Below, in pieces: positions 1 to 5,603 of a stretch of 5,684 bases of DNA. Origin of the DNA: an uncultured Clostridium sp. (GTDB lineage Bacteria; Bacillota; Clostridia; TANB77; CAG-508); NCBI GenBank assembly GCA_900552655.1, contig USAE01000074.1, positions 1 through 5,684 of the forward strand. Reading direction: 5' to 3'. The notes under the pieces are model-generated. The model did not search any database. It was not told the origin of the DNA and worked only from the letters and a program-made list of their open reading frames with translations. Positions within the stretch are counted from its first letter, which is position 1; the number at the start of each line of letters is the position of its first letter. Made by a program: the position numbers and the translations under genes.

Positions 1-19
1 AGACTAATTTTTTACTCAT
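1..19 (-). CDS. Possible start of a leftward gene, cut by the window edge
   Basis: An ATG at 17-19 opens a frame reading MSKKLV before the window ends. In-frame upstream codons reach a stop without another start, so if a gene begins here this is its start. No Shine-Dalgarno sequence precedes it. The only support is a possible extended -10 element and a perfect palindrome 55-85 bases upstream. Six codons cannot identify a product, and this may be chance. Confidence 0.22.
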
Positions 20-72
20 AGTAAAATACGTTTAATATTATTATTAATGTTAATAAATATTTGATATATATT

Positions 73-81
73 TTTATAACA
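73..81 (-). promoter_or_regulatory. Possible extended -10 promoter element, leftward
   Basis: The minus strand reads TGTTATAAA, which fits an extended -10 element (TGnTATAAT) with one mismatch. No recognisable -35 hexamer lies 17 bases upstream; that place is taken by the palindrome at 83-102. A transcript would start near 66 and reach the possible ATG at 19 after a leader of about 45 bases. In DNA this AT-rich such matches arise easily. Confidence 0.22.
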
Positions 82-82
82 T

Positions 83-102
83 ATATCCTAATATTAGGAT
101 AT
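83..102. promoter_or_regulatory. Perfect 20-bp palindrome, possible operator
   Basis: The half-site ATATCCTAAT is followed directly by its exact reverse complement, with no spacer. The four paired G/C positions (CC...GG) make it stand out from the surrounding A/T background. A gapless palindrome of this size is typical of a site bound by a dimeric repressor. It would overlap the -35 region of the possible leftward promoter at 73-81. The binding protein is not evident in the window. Confidence 0.42.
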
Positions 103-218
103 TAAGAATCTCAATTTTTTAGAATATAAATAATTAAACACAAAACTACTAATTTTATATTTTGGCTTACATAACATCAGGATAATTATAAATAACTTCA
201 TTATAATTTCTTATATTT

Positions 219-264
219 AAAGAAGTAAGAATTTTAATATTGCTACTAATATCCTTACTTCTTT
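219..264. terminator. Hairpin with 11-bp stem, possible terminator
   Basis: AAAGAAGTAAG at 219-229 pairs perfectly with CTTACTTCTTT at 254-264. Inside the loop a smaller stem (237-241 with 248-252) can extend the structure. The flanking T-runs are short in both directions (TTTT at 262-265 on the plus strand), so it is at best a weak intrinsic terminator. It could instead be a structured part of an untranslated RNA. It lies about 440 bases past the stop of the membrane-protein gene. Confidence 0.35.
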
Positions 265-419
265 TATAAAATAATATTGTTAACAAATTATTTTATTAAT
301 TATTGTATTCTGAATAGATTTTTTCTAATATTGAAAAATCTTCATCTGATATACGAAACATTGCAACCCTTATAGAAATAATTGAACTTCGTATAGCGTT
401 TATCTGTAAACTTGCTAAT

Positions 420-475
420 GTTATACCACCTCCGATTTAAATAATTTAATAATCGATTATCAATCATGGTATAAC
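420..475. repeat. 9-bp inverted repeat around an orphan Shine-Dalgarno sequence
   Basis: GTTATACCA at 420-428 is exactly repeated in inverse orientation as TGGTATAAC at 467-475. Each arm, read outward, is TGGTATAAC, which fits an extended -10 element (TGnTATAAT), so the pair could be two divergent promoters or an operator. Between the arms lie a 12-bp palindrome (ATAATCGATTAT, 449-460) and, on the minus strand, GGAGGTGG, a near-perfect ribosome site. No ATG, GTG or TTG follows that site at a usable distance in a sustained frame. Confidence 0.35.
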
Positions 476-496
476 GTATTTTTAGTTATTTGTCAG
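468..496 (-). promoter_or_regulatory. Possible leftward promoter
   Basis: The minus strand reads CTGACA at 496-491, a 17-base spacer, then TATACC at 473-468. That is five and four matches of six to the sigma-A consensus. The -10 lies within one arm of the inverted repeat at 420-475, so a factor bound there could control it. The transcript would start near 461 and include the orphan ribosome site at 430-434. No gene is evident downstream in this window. Confidence 0.25.
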
Positions 497-541
497 CATT
501 TTTTCAAAATTTCAACAAATTTTAGATAGTATTTCTAATTT

Positions 542-604
542 GCAAAATTTGCTAGCTTTATTTTAGGGCACTATTTTTATTAATAGGAAAAATTTTGCCT
601 AAAA
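542..604. repeat. Mutually exclusive stems downstream of the membrane-protein gene
   Basis: GCAAAATTT at 542-550 can pair with AAATTTTGC at 590-598. TTTTAGGGCA at 561-570 can pair, with one bulged base, with TGCCTAAAA at 596-604, and holds a nested stem (571-575 with 582-586). The two outer pairings share bases 596-598, so only one can form at a time. Neither is followed by a good T-tract on the minus strand, so I do not call a terminator. Confidence 0.3.
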
Positions 605-699
605 CTCTTTTAGTCTACTTGGAAAAATATACACAAATAAAAAAGAAAAACGGTGATTCTTTAAATACAGTTAAACATTATCTATTTCAAAGAAGTTCA

Positions 700-1182
700 C
701 TACTTTTCAAAACTTTTTCGCAAAATCTTAAATGTTGCTTGCATTAAATCATATAATGCATAGAAAGATAGACATGCACTTGTGGAAATGATAAAGTTAA
801 AAATATATTCCTTTAAAGATATAATTTTTATTATTCCTAAATCTAGATTCAATACGTTCTTTGCTAAAGGTATATCTATAACTTTTAAAGAATCAACAGC
901 AATTATTATTATTGTTAAAAAGAATATTACCATCATATCTTCTTCAAAACTAGTTAATAGTTTTTGTAATTTTTTCTTTGACTCATCACTTTGCATAGTA
1001 TCTTTTTTTAGAATTTCCGAAATAGGTGCATAAATAAATGTATATGCAGTTATACATAAACCTAATATAGTAAAAAGAAATGGCACTAATGCTTCTGAAT
1101 TTACAATAAATGAATTTGTTGTGGAAGCTATAAAAAAACTTATAACTATAATTATACTAATTATCATTATCTTCTTTTTCAT
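700..1182 (-). CDS. Small membrane protein with about four helices, unknown function
   Basis: This is a 160-residue protein that I do not recognise at family level. Hydrophobic stretches at about 5-21, 31-51, 83-100 and 125-148 suggest four membrane helices in two pairs. They are separated by a charged stretch (about 52-82) rich in Lys, Glu and Asp. The tail is basic (KILRKSFEK). The ATG at 1182 is chosen over a TTG three bases earlier because AAGGAG at 1190-1195 sits seven bases before the ATG. The gene overlaps the end of the upstream gene by 26 bases, implying coupled translation and probably a joint function. By analogy with two-gene defence systems that pair a cytosolic protein with a small multi-helix membrane protein, it could be a membrane-acting effector or anchor. 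That is inference only; no catalytic motif is visible. Confidence 0.85.
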   Translation of the reverse strand: MKKKIMIISIIIVISFFIASTTNSFIVNSEALVPFLFTILGLCITAYTFIYAPISEILKKDTMQSDESKKKLQKLLTSFEEDMMVIFFLTIIIIAVDSLKVIDIPLAKNVLNLDLGIIKIISLKEYIFNFIISTSACLSFYALYDLMQATFKILRKSFEK

Positions 1183-2077
1183 CAATTTTCTCCTTAAACT
1201 TTTCTATTGTTTCTATTTTTTGCATTTCCAGTCTAATTAATTTGATTTTATCTTCATCTAATTGATTAATTTCATCCTTGAAAAATTTTATACAAATTTT
1301 TTTGTTCTTTTGTTTACTACTAGCTTTTCTTACTTCACCATCTTTATCTTTATAAGTTAAACGCCATTTACCTCCACCAGCACTTGTATATTTTACAAAT
1401 GATTCTATTCCTTCTTTATTGGGTCTTAATTTACCTTCTGTATTAGAAAAATTTAAAGAAACATTACTAGCTCCAACATTATCTCTAGCATCATTTAAAA
1501 AATTAGTAGCATCATCACTAGCATCAAATAAATTAGGTACTGTTAAATTAAAATTTAAATTTTTCACTTCATTATCATCTTCAAAAAACTCCCAAAATTC
1601 TTGTTCTTCTGTGATCGGATTAATATTTATTGTGGCATCAATTGTTTTCAAATATTTATTCATTATATTTTGAATTACATCACCACAAGTAGTATGATTT
1701 TCAAAAATTGTACTTTTATATTCTATTAAAAGTTTCTGTGTTTCTAATTCAATAAAAACATTTATAAATGGGTAATCTTTATCCTTTGTCCCTATTACTT
1801 TTTCTTTGGTCATTTCATATTTATCAGAAATTCTTTCTCTGGCTAATTGACAATGAATAATAGAATCATATTGATTAATAAAAATTAAATAATATCTTCT
1901 CTTTTGGTATTCTGAATCTACTCGACTATTTTCATTTTCTTTCAAATCTTCGAAAAATTTTTTAAAAACCTGATTTTTATCTTTTGACTTATTCTCAAAA
2001 CCCAAGCTAAATAATGTTACTTGGTCTGGAAAAATAATATTTCCTCTAAATCCATAAAATTCTATTGTTTCTTCCAT
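1157..2077 (-). CDS. Soluble protein of unknown function paired with the membrane protein
   Basis: The product has 306 residues, with no signal peptide or membrane segment. The N-terminal half (1-150) looks like mixed alpha/beta with alternating hydrophobic strands (YYLIFINQ at 62-69, FINVFIEL at 104-111, KLLIEY at 115-120). Residues 174-230 contain NFNLTVPNLF and a Ser/Asn-rich stretch. A distinctive SAGGGKW motif lies at 232-238, followed by a KDKDGEVRKASSKQKNKK basic segment. Residues about 263-303 are charged and helical, possibly coiled coil. The arrangement reminds me of DUF4747-like proteins found near restriction systems, but I cannot confirm this. Start: ATG at 2077, preceded by a G-rich ribosome site (AGGGGG, five bases upstream). 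It overlaps the membrane-protein gene and lies 126 bases after the GATC endonuclease gene. A role as sensor or regulator of a defence pair is inference. Confidence 0.85.
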   Translation of the reverse strand: MEETIEFYGFRGNIIFPDQVTLFSLGFENKSKDKNQVFKKFFEDLKENENSRVDSEYQKRRYYLIFINQYDSIIHCQLARERISDKYEMTKEKVIGTKDKDYPFINVFIELETQKLLIEYKSTIFENHTTCGDVIQNIMNKYLKTIDATININPITEEQEFWEFFEDDNEVKNLNFNLTVPNLFDASDDATNFLNDARDNVGASNVSLNFSNTEGKLRPNKEGIESFVKYTSAGGGKWRLTYKDKDGEVRKASSKQKNKKICIKFFKDEINQLDEDKIKLIRLEMQKIETIEKFKEKIDEKEDNDN

Positions 2078-2090
2078 AACTTCCCCCTAT

Positions 2091-2128
2091 ACAAAAAAAG
2101 TAGAAAAATTATTCTACTTTTCTTTTGT
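2091..2128 (-). terminator. Terminator-like hairpin between the endonuclease gene and the two-gene unit
   Basis: On the minus strand AAAAGTAGAA (2121-2112) pairs perfectly with TTCTACTTTT (2105-2096) across a six-base loop, and a T-run follows. With one bulged base the pairing extends to ACAAAA/TTTTGT at the outer ends. This fits an AT-rich intrinsic terminator closing the restriction operon. Because of its symmetry it could also work in the other direction. It ends about 14 bases before the next start codon, so it could instead be a leader structure of the next gene. Confidence 0.5.
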
Positions 2129-2141
2129 ATTATTTTTAATT

Positions 2142-2170
2142 ATTATATATTTTATCACATTTTATTTGAG
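2142..2170 (-). promoter_or_regulatory. Possible promoter for the two-gene unit
   Basis: The minus strand contains a perfect TATAAT at 2147-2142. Seventeen bases upstream the hexamer is CTCAAA, only three of six matches to TTGACA. Transcription would start near 2135, before the hairpin at 2091-2128, so the message would carry the hairpin just before its ribosome site. TATAAT is common by chance in such AT-rich DNA. Confidence 0.3.
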
Positions 2171-2180
2171 TTTTCTACAT

Positions 2181-2196
2181 TTTTTGCATTTTTGCA
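2181..2196. repeat. Short tandem repeat in the spacer
   Basis: The octamer TTTTTGCA occurs twice in direct succession, followed by a partial third copy. It lies just beyond the endonuclease stop codon. Nothing shows a function; slippage in AT-rich DNA is the simplest explanation. Confidence 0.4.
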
Positions 2197-2203
2197 TTTT
2201 TGT

Positions 2204-3067
2204 TTATTTAAATATTTCTTTCATAATCCCAGTTTTCATATCAGCAATATTGTATATATGTTCCATATTATCAAATGTCTCTCGCAAATTATTTCTTGCT
2301 GAAATCCACCCCATTCCATCTGTAAACCATACAAATTCAAATCCTACTACTCTTTTTGCTTCTTCTGCAATCATTTTATAGCTTCTAGCTGTTTCATTTA
2401 ATTTTGAACCACCAGATGCATAGAAATTTGTTTCAATACCATAAATACATTTATCTGTTTTTATGACAAAATCAAATCGTTTAGTAGCTTGATTTTTATT
2501 ACTGATAAAAGACATGTCTAGTTTCCATCTTCTTTCAATATCTTGTAAATACATTTCTTTAAAGTATGTTTTATCCTTTTCAAAACCTGCCCTTTGAATA
2601 AATTTTTCTACTAAATTCTCCATCAAATGTCCACCACGATTTTTTCTAGCATTTGAATTTAGTCCACATTCAACCCCTAATACGTAGTCATATAAATTAT
2701 TGATTAAATGTTTTTTTAGTAAATCAAATAAGCCAGTTTCTCTCATAAATACAGTATATTGCTCAACATTGTAATTTATATTTTTAAAATTATATTCATA
2801 TTTATTTCCTTCATCATCTAAAACGATTATCTCTGTTTGTCTAACTGCTAATAATGTTGGAATGCATTTTAAAACTTCTGGATATTTATGTACTAAGTCT
2901 TCAAAGTCTTTTTCTATTTTTTCGCTTCCTATTAGAGAATTCATCATATTCAATTCTACTTTATACTTTTCTGCATTTGTATATATAGTTTCAAAATCCA
3001 TATAATATTTATAATTAGCTATACTATCCGTAAATGTTAATAGCCACTCTGCAAAATCTCTTTTCAT
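2204..3067 (-). CDS. dpnII: DpnII-type restriction endonuclease, GATC-specific
   Basis: This type II endonuclease is expected to cut unmethylated double-stranded GATC before the G. The 287-residue product matches R.DpnII (about 288 residues) along its length as I recall it. Shared parts include an N-terminal DFAEWL and LNMMNSLIGS (39-48), GRKNR-like ARKNRGG (140-146), KRFDFVIK (196-203), IETNFY (211-216), and a long signature around GGSKLNETARSYKMIAEE (219-236). The last motifs form the likely metal site of a PD-(D/E)xK variant, with D199 and E212 and with Asn in place of the usual Lys, as in DpnII itself. I place the start at ATG 3067 because GGAG at 3077-3080 lies nine bases before it. The in-frame ATG at 3073 is only three bases from the site, though it abuts the stop of the upstream methylase gene and may be the annotated start. 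No disruption is visible, so the enzyme is probably active. Confidence 0.95.
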   Translation of the reverse strand: MKRDFAEWLLTFTDSIANYKYYMDFETIYTNAEKYKVELNMMNSLIGSEKIEKDFEDLVHKYPEVLKCIPTLLAVRQTEIIVLDDEGNKYEYNFKNINYNVEQYTVFMRETGLFDLLKKHLINNLYDYVLGVECGLNSNARKNRGGHLMENLVEKFIQRAGFEKDKTYFKEMYLQDIERRWKLDMSFISNKNQATKRFDFVIKTDKCIYGIETNFYASGGSKLNETARSYKMIAEEAKRVVGFEFVWFTDGMGWISARNNLRETFDNMEHIYNIADMKTGIMKEIFK

Positions 3068-3073
3068 ATTCAT

Positions 3074-3844
3074 CTACTCCTTTATTTCTTTATATCTTCT
3101 TATAGATAAATCTAAATATTCTTTTGAATTATCAATTCCTATGTATCTTCTATTTAATTTATTTGCAGCAATCCCAGTAGTGCTACTACCACAAAATGGA
3201 TCTAAAATTAAATCATTTTCTTCCGTAGATGCTAATATAATTCTTTCTAATATTTCTAAAGGTTTTTGAGTTGGATGTTTTCCTTGTTTTTTCTCTGAAG
3301 GTTTTGTAAGTGAAGTTGTCCAAACATCTTTCATTTGTTTATTGTCATTTAGTTTTTTCATTAAATCATAATTAAATTTATATTTTGCTTTAGATATATC
3401 TTTTCTAGCCCATAAAATTGTTTCTGTTGAATGTGTAAAAGTTTTACAAGCTAAATTGGGTGGTGGATTAGTTTTTTGCCAAGTAATGTTATTTATGATT
3501 TTAAAACCTTCCTCTTCTAAAGCCATTCCAACCGAATATATATTGTGTAATGTTCCACTAACCCATATCGTTCCATTATCTTTTAAAATTCTATAACATT
3601 CATAAATCCATTTTTTATTAAATTCATGTTTATCTTTTATATTTAAATTTTTATCCCATTTACCTTTATTTACACTTACCATTTTTCCACCATTGCAAGT
3701 TATGCCATCATTTGATAAAAAATATGGTGGATCAGCAAATATCATGTCAAAACTTTTTTCTGTAAATTTTTTTAATGTATCAAAAGTATCATTATCTATT
3801 AGTTTAAAGCTACTTTCTTCAAAGTAAAATTTTCCTGGATACAT
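3074..3844 (-). CDS. dpnA: DpnA-type adenine-specific DNA methyltransferase
   Basis: This is the second methylase of the DpnII system, transferring methyl groups from S-adenosylmethionine to the adenine of GATC. In the pneumococcal system the homologue DpnA also acts on single-stranded DNA, which protects unmethylated DNA entering by transformation. The 256-residue product has the permuted beta-class order: catalytic DPPY at 38-41 (within MIFADPPYFLSNDG) comes before the cofactor motif DPFCGSSTTG at 215-224. Long stretches such as LHNIYSVGMALE, NNITWQKTNP and FTHSTETILWARK match DpnA as I recall it. The start at 3844 is supported by GAGGAG at 3853-3858, eight bases upstream. The gene overlaps the end of the first methylase gene by 46 bases in another frame and abuts the endonuclease gene, so translation of the three is likely coupled. 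Confidence 0.95.
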   Translation of the reverse strand: MYPGKFYFEESSFKLIDNDTFDTLKKFTEKSFDMIFADPPYFLSNDGITCNGGKMVSVNKGKWDKNLNIKDKHEFNKKWIYECYRILKDNGTIWVSGTLHNIYSVGMALEEEGFKIINNITWQKTNPPPNLACKTFTHSTETILWARKDISKAKYKFNYDLMKKLNDNKQMKDVWTTSLTKPSEKKQGKHPTQKPLEILERIILASTEENDLILDPFCGSSTTGIAANKLNRRYIGIDNSKEYLDLSIRRYKEIKE

Positions 3845-4749
3845 TCATCCATCTCCTCATAATTTGTAATAAGTAATTCTGAAATTTCTCCTCTTGCCTT
3901 TACATTACTATTTATCATTCTTTTTGCAGAAATTTCATTAATATTAAATCCTTTATATATTTTTTCAAAAAATGTATCATTTTTATTTGTATTTTTAGGA
4001 TTAGAATTAGATAACATTAATTTTGCATCTTTTTTATCTAATCTTTTAAAAAATTTTGCCAATTCTTTCTGATTTTCATCGTTAAAATCTTCTTTAGTAT
4101 ATGATGTAAATGCGGAAGTAACTGATAATGGTCTATATGGTGGATCAAAATACACAAATGTATTATTATCTATATATTTTTCACTTTTAGTATAATCACC
4201 ATATTGAAAATCTACATTTCTAATTAAAAATGATAAATTGCTTAAATTGCTAGAATCACATATAGTAGGATTTTTATATTTGCCACAAGGTACATTAAAT
4301 TTCCCATTTTTATTAACCCTATATAATCCATTAAAACATGTTCTATTTAAAAATATAAATTCTCCTGCCCTTTTTACACTTAGTTCATTTTCAGTAATTT
4401 TATAAGAATTATATTCTTTTCTAACATTATAAAAATATGTTTGTCTGTCTTCATCTTCTAATTTTTTAAATTCTTTTTCTTTTATGTCTAATTCTCTTAT
4501 AAGTTCATTCACATTGCTTTTTATAACATTATAACAATTTATTAAATCAATATTTATATCAAAAGCATAGGCTTCTTTTATATTATATTTTTGTAATATA
4601 TTTATTAAAACTGCACCACCACCAACAAATGGTTCTACATATTTATTTATTGTTTCATTTTCTAATTCAAATGGATAAAAATTCTTTAATTGTGGTATTA
4701 AACTACCTTTGCCACCTGCCCATTTTACAAAAGGTTTTACACTTTCCAT
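3799..4749 (-). CDS. dpnM: Dam-type GATC adenine-N6 methyltransferase (DpnM type)
   Basis: This enzyme methylates adenine in double-stranded GATC and so protects the host from the endonuclease encoded two genes on. The 316-residue product shows the alpha-class order: cofactor-binding FVKWAGGKG (7-15) and EPFVGGG (39-45), the FNGLYRVN signature (139-146), then catalytic DPPY at 202-205 followed by SAFTSYT (212-218), and EISELLITNYE near the C terminus. All agree with M.DpnII (DpnM) and Dam. The frame stays open to a TTG at 4824, but I choose ATG 4749: GGAGG at 4755-4759 stands five bases before it, and family members begin near FVKW. The extra upstream residues (lysine-rich) have no ribosome site. 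A 98-base gap separates it from the pyrophosphohydrolase-like gene, so it may be read through from that promoter or have its own. Confidence 0.95.
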   Translation of the reverse strand: MESVKPFVKWAGGKGSLIPQLKNFYPFELENETINKYVEPFVGGGAVLINILQKYNIKEAYAFDINIDLINCYNVIKSNVNELIRELDIKEKEFKKLEDEDRQTYFYNVRKEYNSYKITENELSVKRAGEFIFLNRTCFNGLYRVNKNGKFNVPCGKYKNPTICDSSNLSNLSFLIRNVDFQYGDYTKSEKYIDNNTFVYFDPPYRPLSVTSAFTSYTKEDFNDENQKELAKFFKRLDKKDAKLMLSNSNPKNTNKNDTFFEKIYKGFNINEISAKRMINSNVKARGEISELLITNYEEMDECIQENFTLKKVALN

Positions 4750-4754
4750 TTTTT

Positions 4755-4759
4755 CCTCC
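4755..4759 (-). promoter_or_regulatory. Ribosome binding site that fixes the dpnM start
   Basis: GGAGG on the minus strand lies five bases before the ATG at 4749. Neither of the two upstream in-frame candidate starts (ATG 4782, TTG 4824) has such a site. This decides the start. Confidence 0.8.
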
Positions 4760-4795
4760 AATTCACTTTTATAATATATCATAAATTTCTTTTTT

Positions 4796-4824
4796 TTTCT
4801 ACAAAGTAACAGTATTTCTCTCAA
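4796..4824 (-). promoter_or_regulatory. Possible weak promoter ahead of the methylase gene
   Basis: TTGAGA at 4824-4819, a 17-base spacer, and TAGAAA at 4801-4796 match the sigma-A consensus at five and four positions. It lies in the 98-base gap between the pyrophosphohydrolase-like gene and dpnM. It would give the methylase a basal transcript independent of the strong promoter at 5530-5559. The match is weak for AT-rich DNA. Confidence 0.25.
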
Positions 4825-4847
4825 GATTTTCTATAATGTTATTTTTT

Positions 4848-5510
4848 CTAAATTTCACTAGATACTCCATAGTATGATGCAATTTCTTTTATTTCACTAA
4901 ACAATTCTTTTTTTATTTTTTCATCATCACTGAATTTCTCTTTTAAATTATTTAATTTTATAATATCTGCTTTATCTATTATAATTTGTTTTAATTCAGA
5001 TGTATAATTTTTATCTAACATGTTAATTCTATTAGCTATTTCTTTTAAATTCTGGTAATTGAATATATTAATCTTTTGCATTTCTTTTATAAGTTCATTA
5101 ATATTCCAAATAGTTATCATTTCATTATTATTTGATAAACTATTTTTTCTCCATTCTTTATTTAACTCTTTTTCTTCGCGTTCATCAGTTTGTTCTTGCT
5201 TCACATTAATTAAATAAACTTTATCTTTAAATGAACCTTTTTTCTTATTCTTACGTTCTCTACCTATTTCTACATCTTTATGTAATATGTTTTTTTCTTT
5301 CATAATTGCCTCAATTACTTCTATTAAATCTGCTAATTCTTCTACGCTATGCTCTTCAATAAATTCATGAGCTTCTTCAAACAATTTTTTATCTAGTTCT
5401 TGTAAATATTCATTATCCTTTAAAACTCTATAATTTGCTTTTCTTCCTTTTACATTATTTATTTCTACAGGTATTTTATCTCTTACCAATTTATTATAAG
5501 TATATATCAT
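4848..5510 (-). CDS. MazG-like / phosphoribosyl-ATP pyrophosphohydrolase-like protein with C-terminal extension
   Basis: Residues 1 to about 103 form an all-alpha NTP pyrophosphohydrolase domain. It opens with the typical YNKLVRDKIP (5-14) and carries the metal-binding pattern EExxE (E45, E46, E49) followed by ExxD (E58, D61, in EELADLIEVIE). The GSFKDKVYLINV stretch (92-103) looks like the usual domain end. Such proteins hydrolyse nucleoside triphosphates to monophosphate and pyrophosphate; the substrate here is unknown. Free-standing members of this kind are usually about 100 residues, so residues 104-220 are an extra, charged, mostly helical region that I do not recognise. ATG 5510 is chosen because GGAG at 5520-5523 lies nine bases before it; the in-frame ATGs at 5516 and 5519 are too close to that site. 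It is the first gene after a strong promoter and just upstream of the restriction system, so a defence-linked role is plausible but unproven. Confidence 0.88.
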   Translation of the reverse strand: MIYTYNKLVRDKIPVEINNVKGRKANYRVLKDNEYLQELDKKLFEEAHEFIEEHSVEELADLIEVIEAIMKEKNILHKDVEIGRERKNKKKGSFKDKVYLINVKQEQTDEREEKELNKEWRKNSLSNNNEMITIWNINELIKEMQKINIFNYQNLKEIANRINMLDKNYTSELKQIIIDKADIIKLNNLKEKFSDDEKIKKELFSEIKEIASYYGVSSEI

Positions 5511-5529
5511 ATTCATCATCTCCAGAAGT

Positions 5530-5559
5530 ATTATAAAACAATTGTTTGCGTTTTGTCAA
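5530..5559 (-). promoter_or_regulatory. Strong sigma-A type promoter
   Basis: Perfect TTGACA at 5559-5554 and perfect TATAAT at 5535-5530 are separated by 18 bases. Transcription should start near 5523, so the RNA would begin at or next to the GGAG ribosome site (5523-5520) of the pyrophosphohydrolase-like gene. The leader would then be only about 13 bases. The promoter probably serves that gene and, by read-through, the restriction system. No operator was recognised, apart from the small palindrome CAATTG in the spacer. Confidence 0.8.
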
Positions 5560-5603
5560 TATAATTTTAATATTTTTCATATTATTATAATAAATGTTTT
5601 ATC

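Larger units (their letters stand above)
20..699. other. Long AT-rich stretch without a convincing gene
   Basis: No frame on either strand carries a protein-like ORF with a start and ribosome site. The stretch contains several inverted repeats, listed separately: a palindrome at 83-102, a hairpin at 219-264, an inverted repeat at 420-475, and competing stems at 542-604. No tRNA, rRNA, CRISPR array or insertion sequence end was recognised. It may hold a regulatory region for a leftward gene, a small RNA, or decayed sequence. Confidence 0.6.

Noticed and set aside
782..1033. Plus-strand open frame of 83 codons
   Set aside because: It lies wholly within the membrane-protein gene on the other strand, has no ribosome site, and its composition is that of an antisense shadow.
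1419..1673. Plus-strand open frame of 84 codons
   Set aside because: It is antisense to the 306-residue gene, with no ribosome site and a low-complexity Ser/Leu/Phe-rich product.
2181..2196. Tandem octamer considered as an iteron or CRISPR-like repeat
   Set aside because: Only two full copies without spacers in a T-rich tract; no replication or CRISPR gene is nearby.
2021..2381. Two overlapping plus-strand frames rich in Phe, Ile and Cys
   Set aside because: They cross the 5' end of one minus-strand gene, the spacer and the end of the endonuclease gene. The apparent hydrophobic protein comes from T-rich sequence, not a real membrane protein.
4750..4824. 25 extra N-terminal residues on the Dam-type methylase, from a TTG start
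   Set aside because: There is no ribosome site there, the residues are a lysine run from an A-rich tract, and a well-spaced GGAGG precedes the ATG at 4749 where the family normally begins.
5582..5593. TTATTATAATAA palindrome after the right-edge gene, considered as a terminator
   Set aside because: It is pure A/T, has no loop and no T-tract in the right place, so it is expected by chance here.
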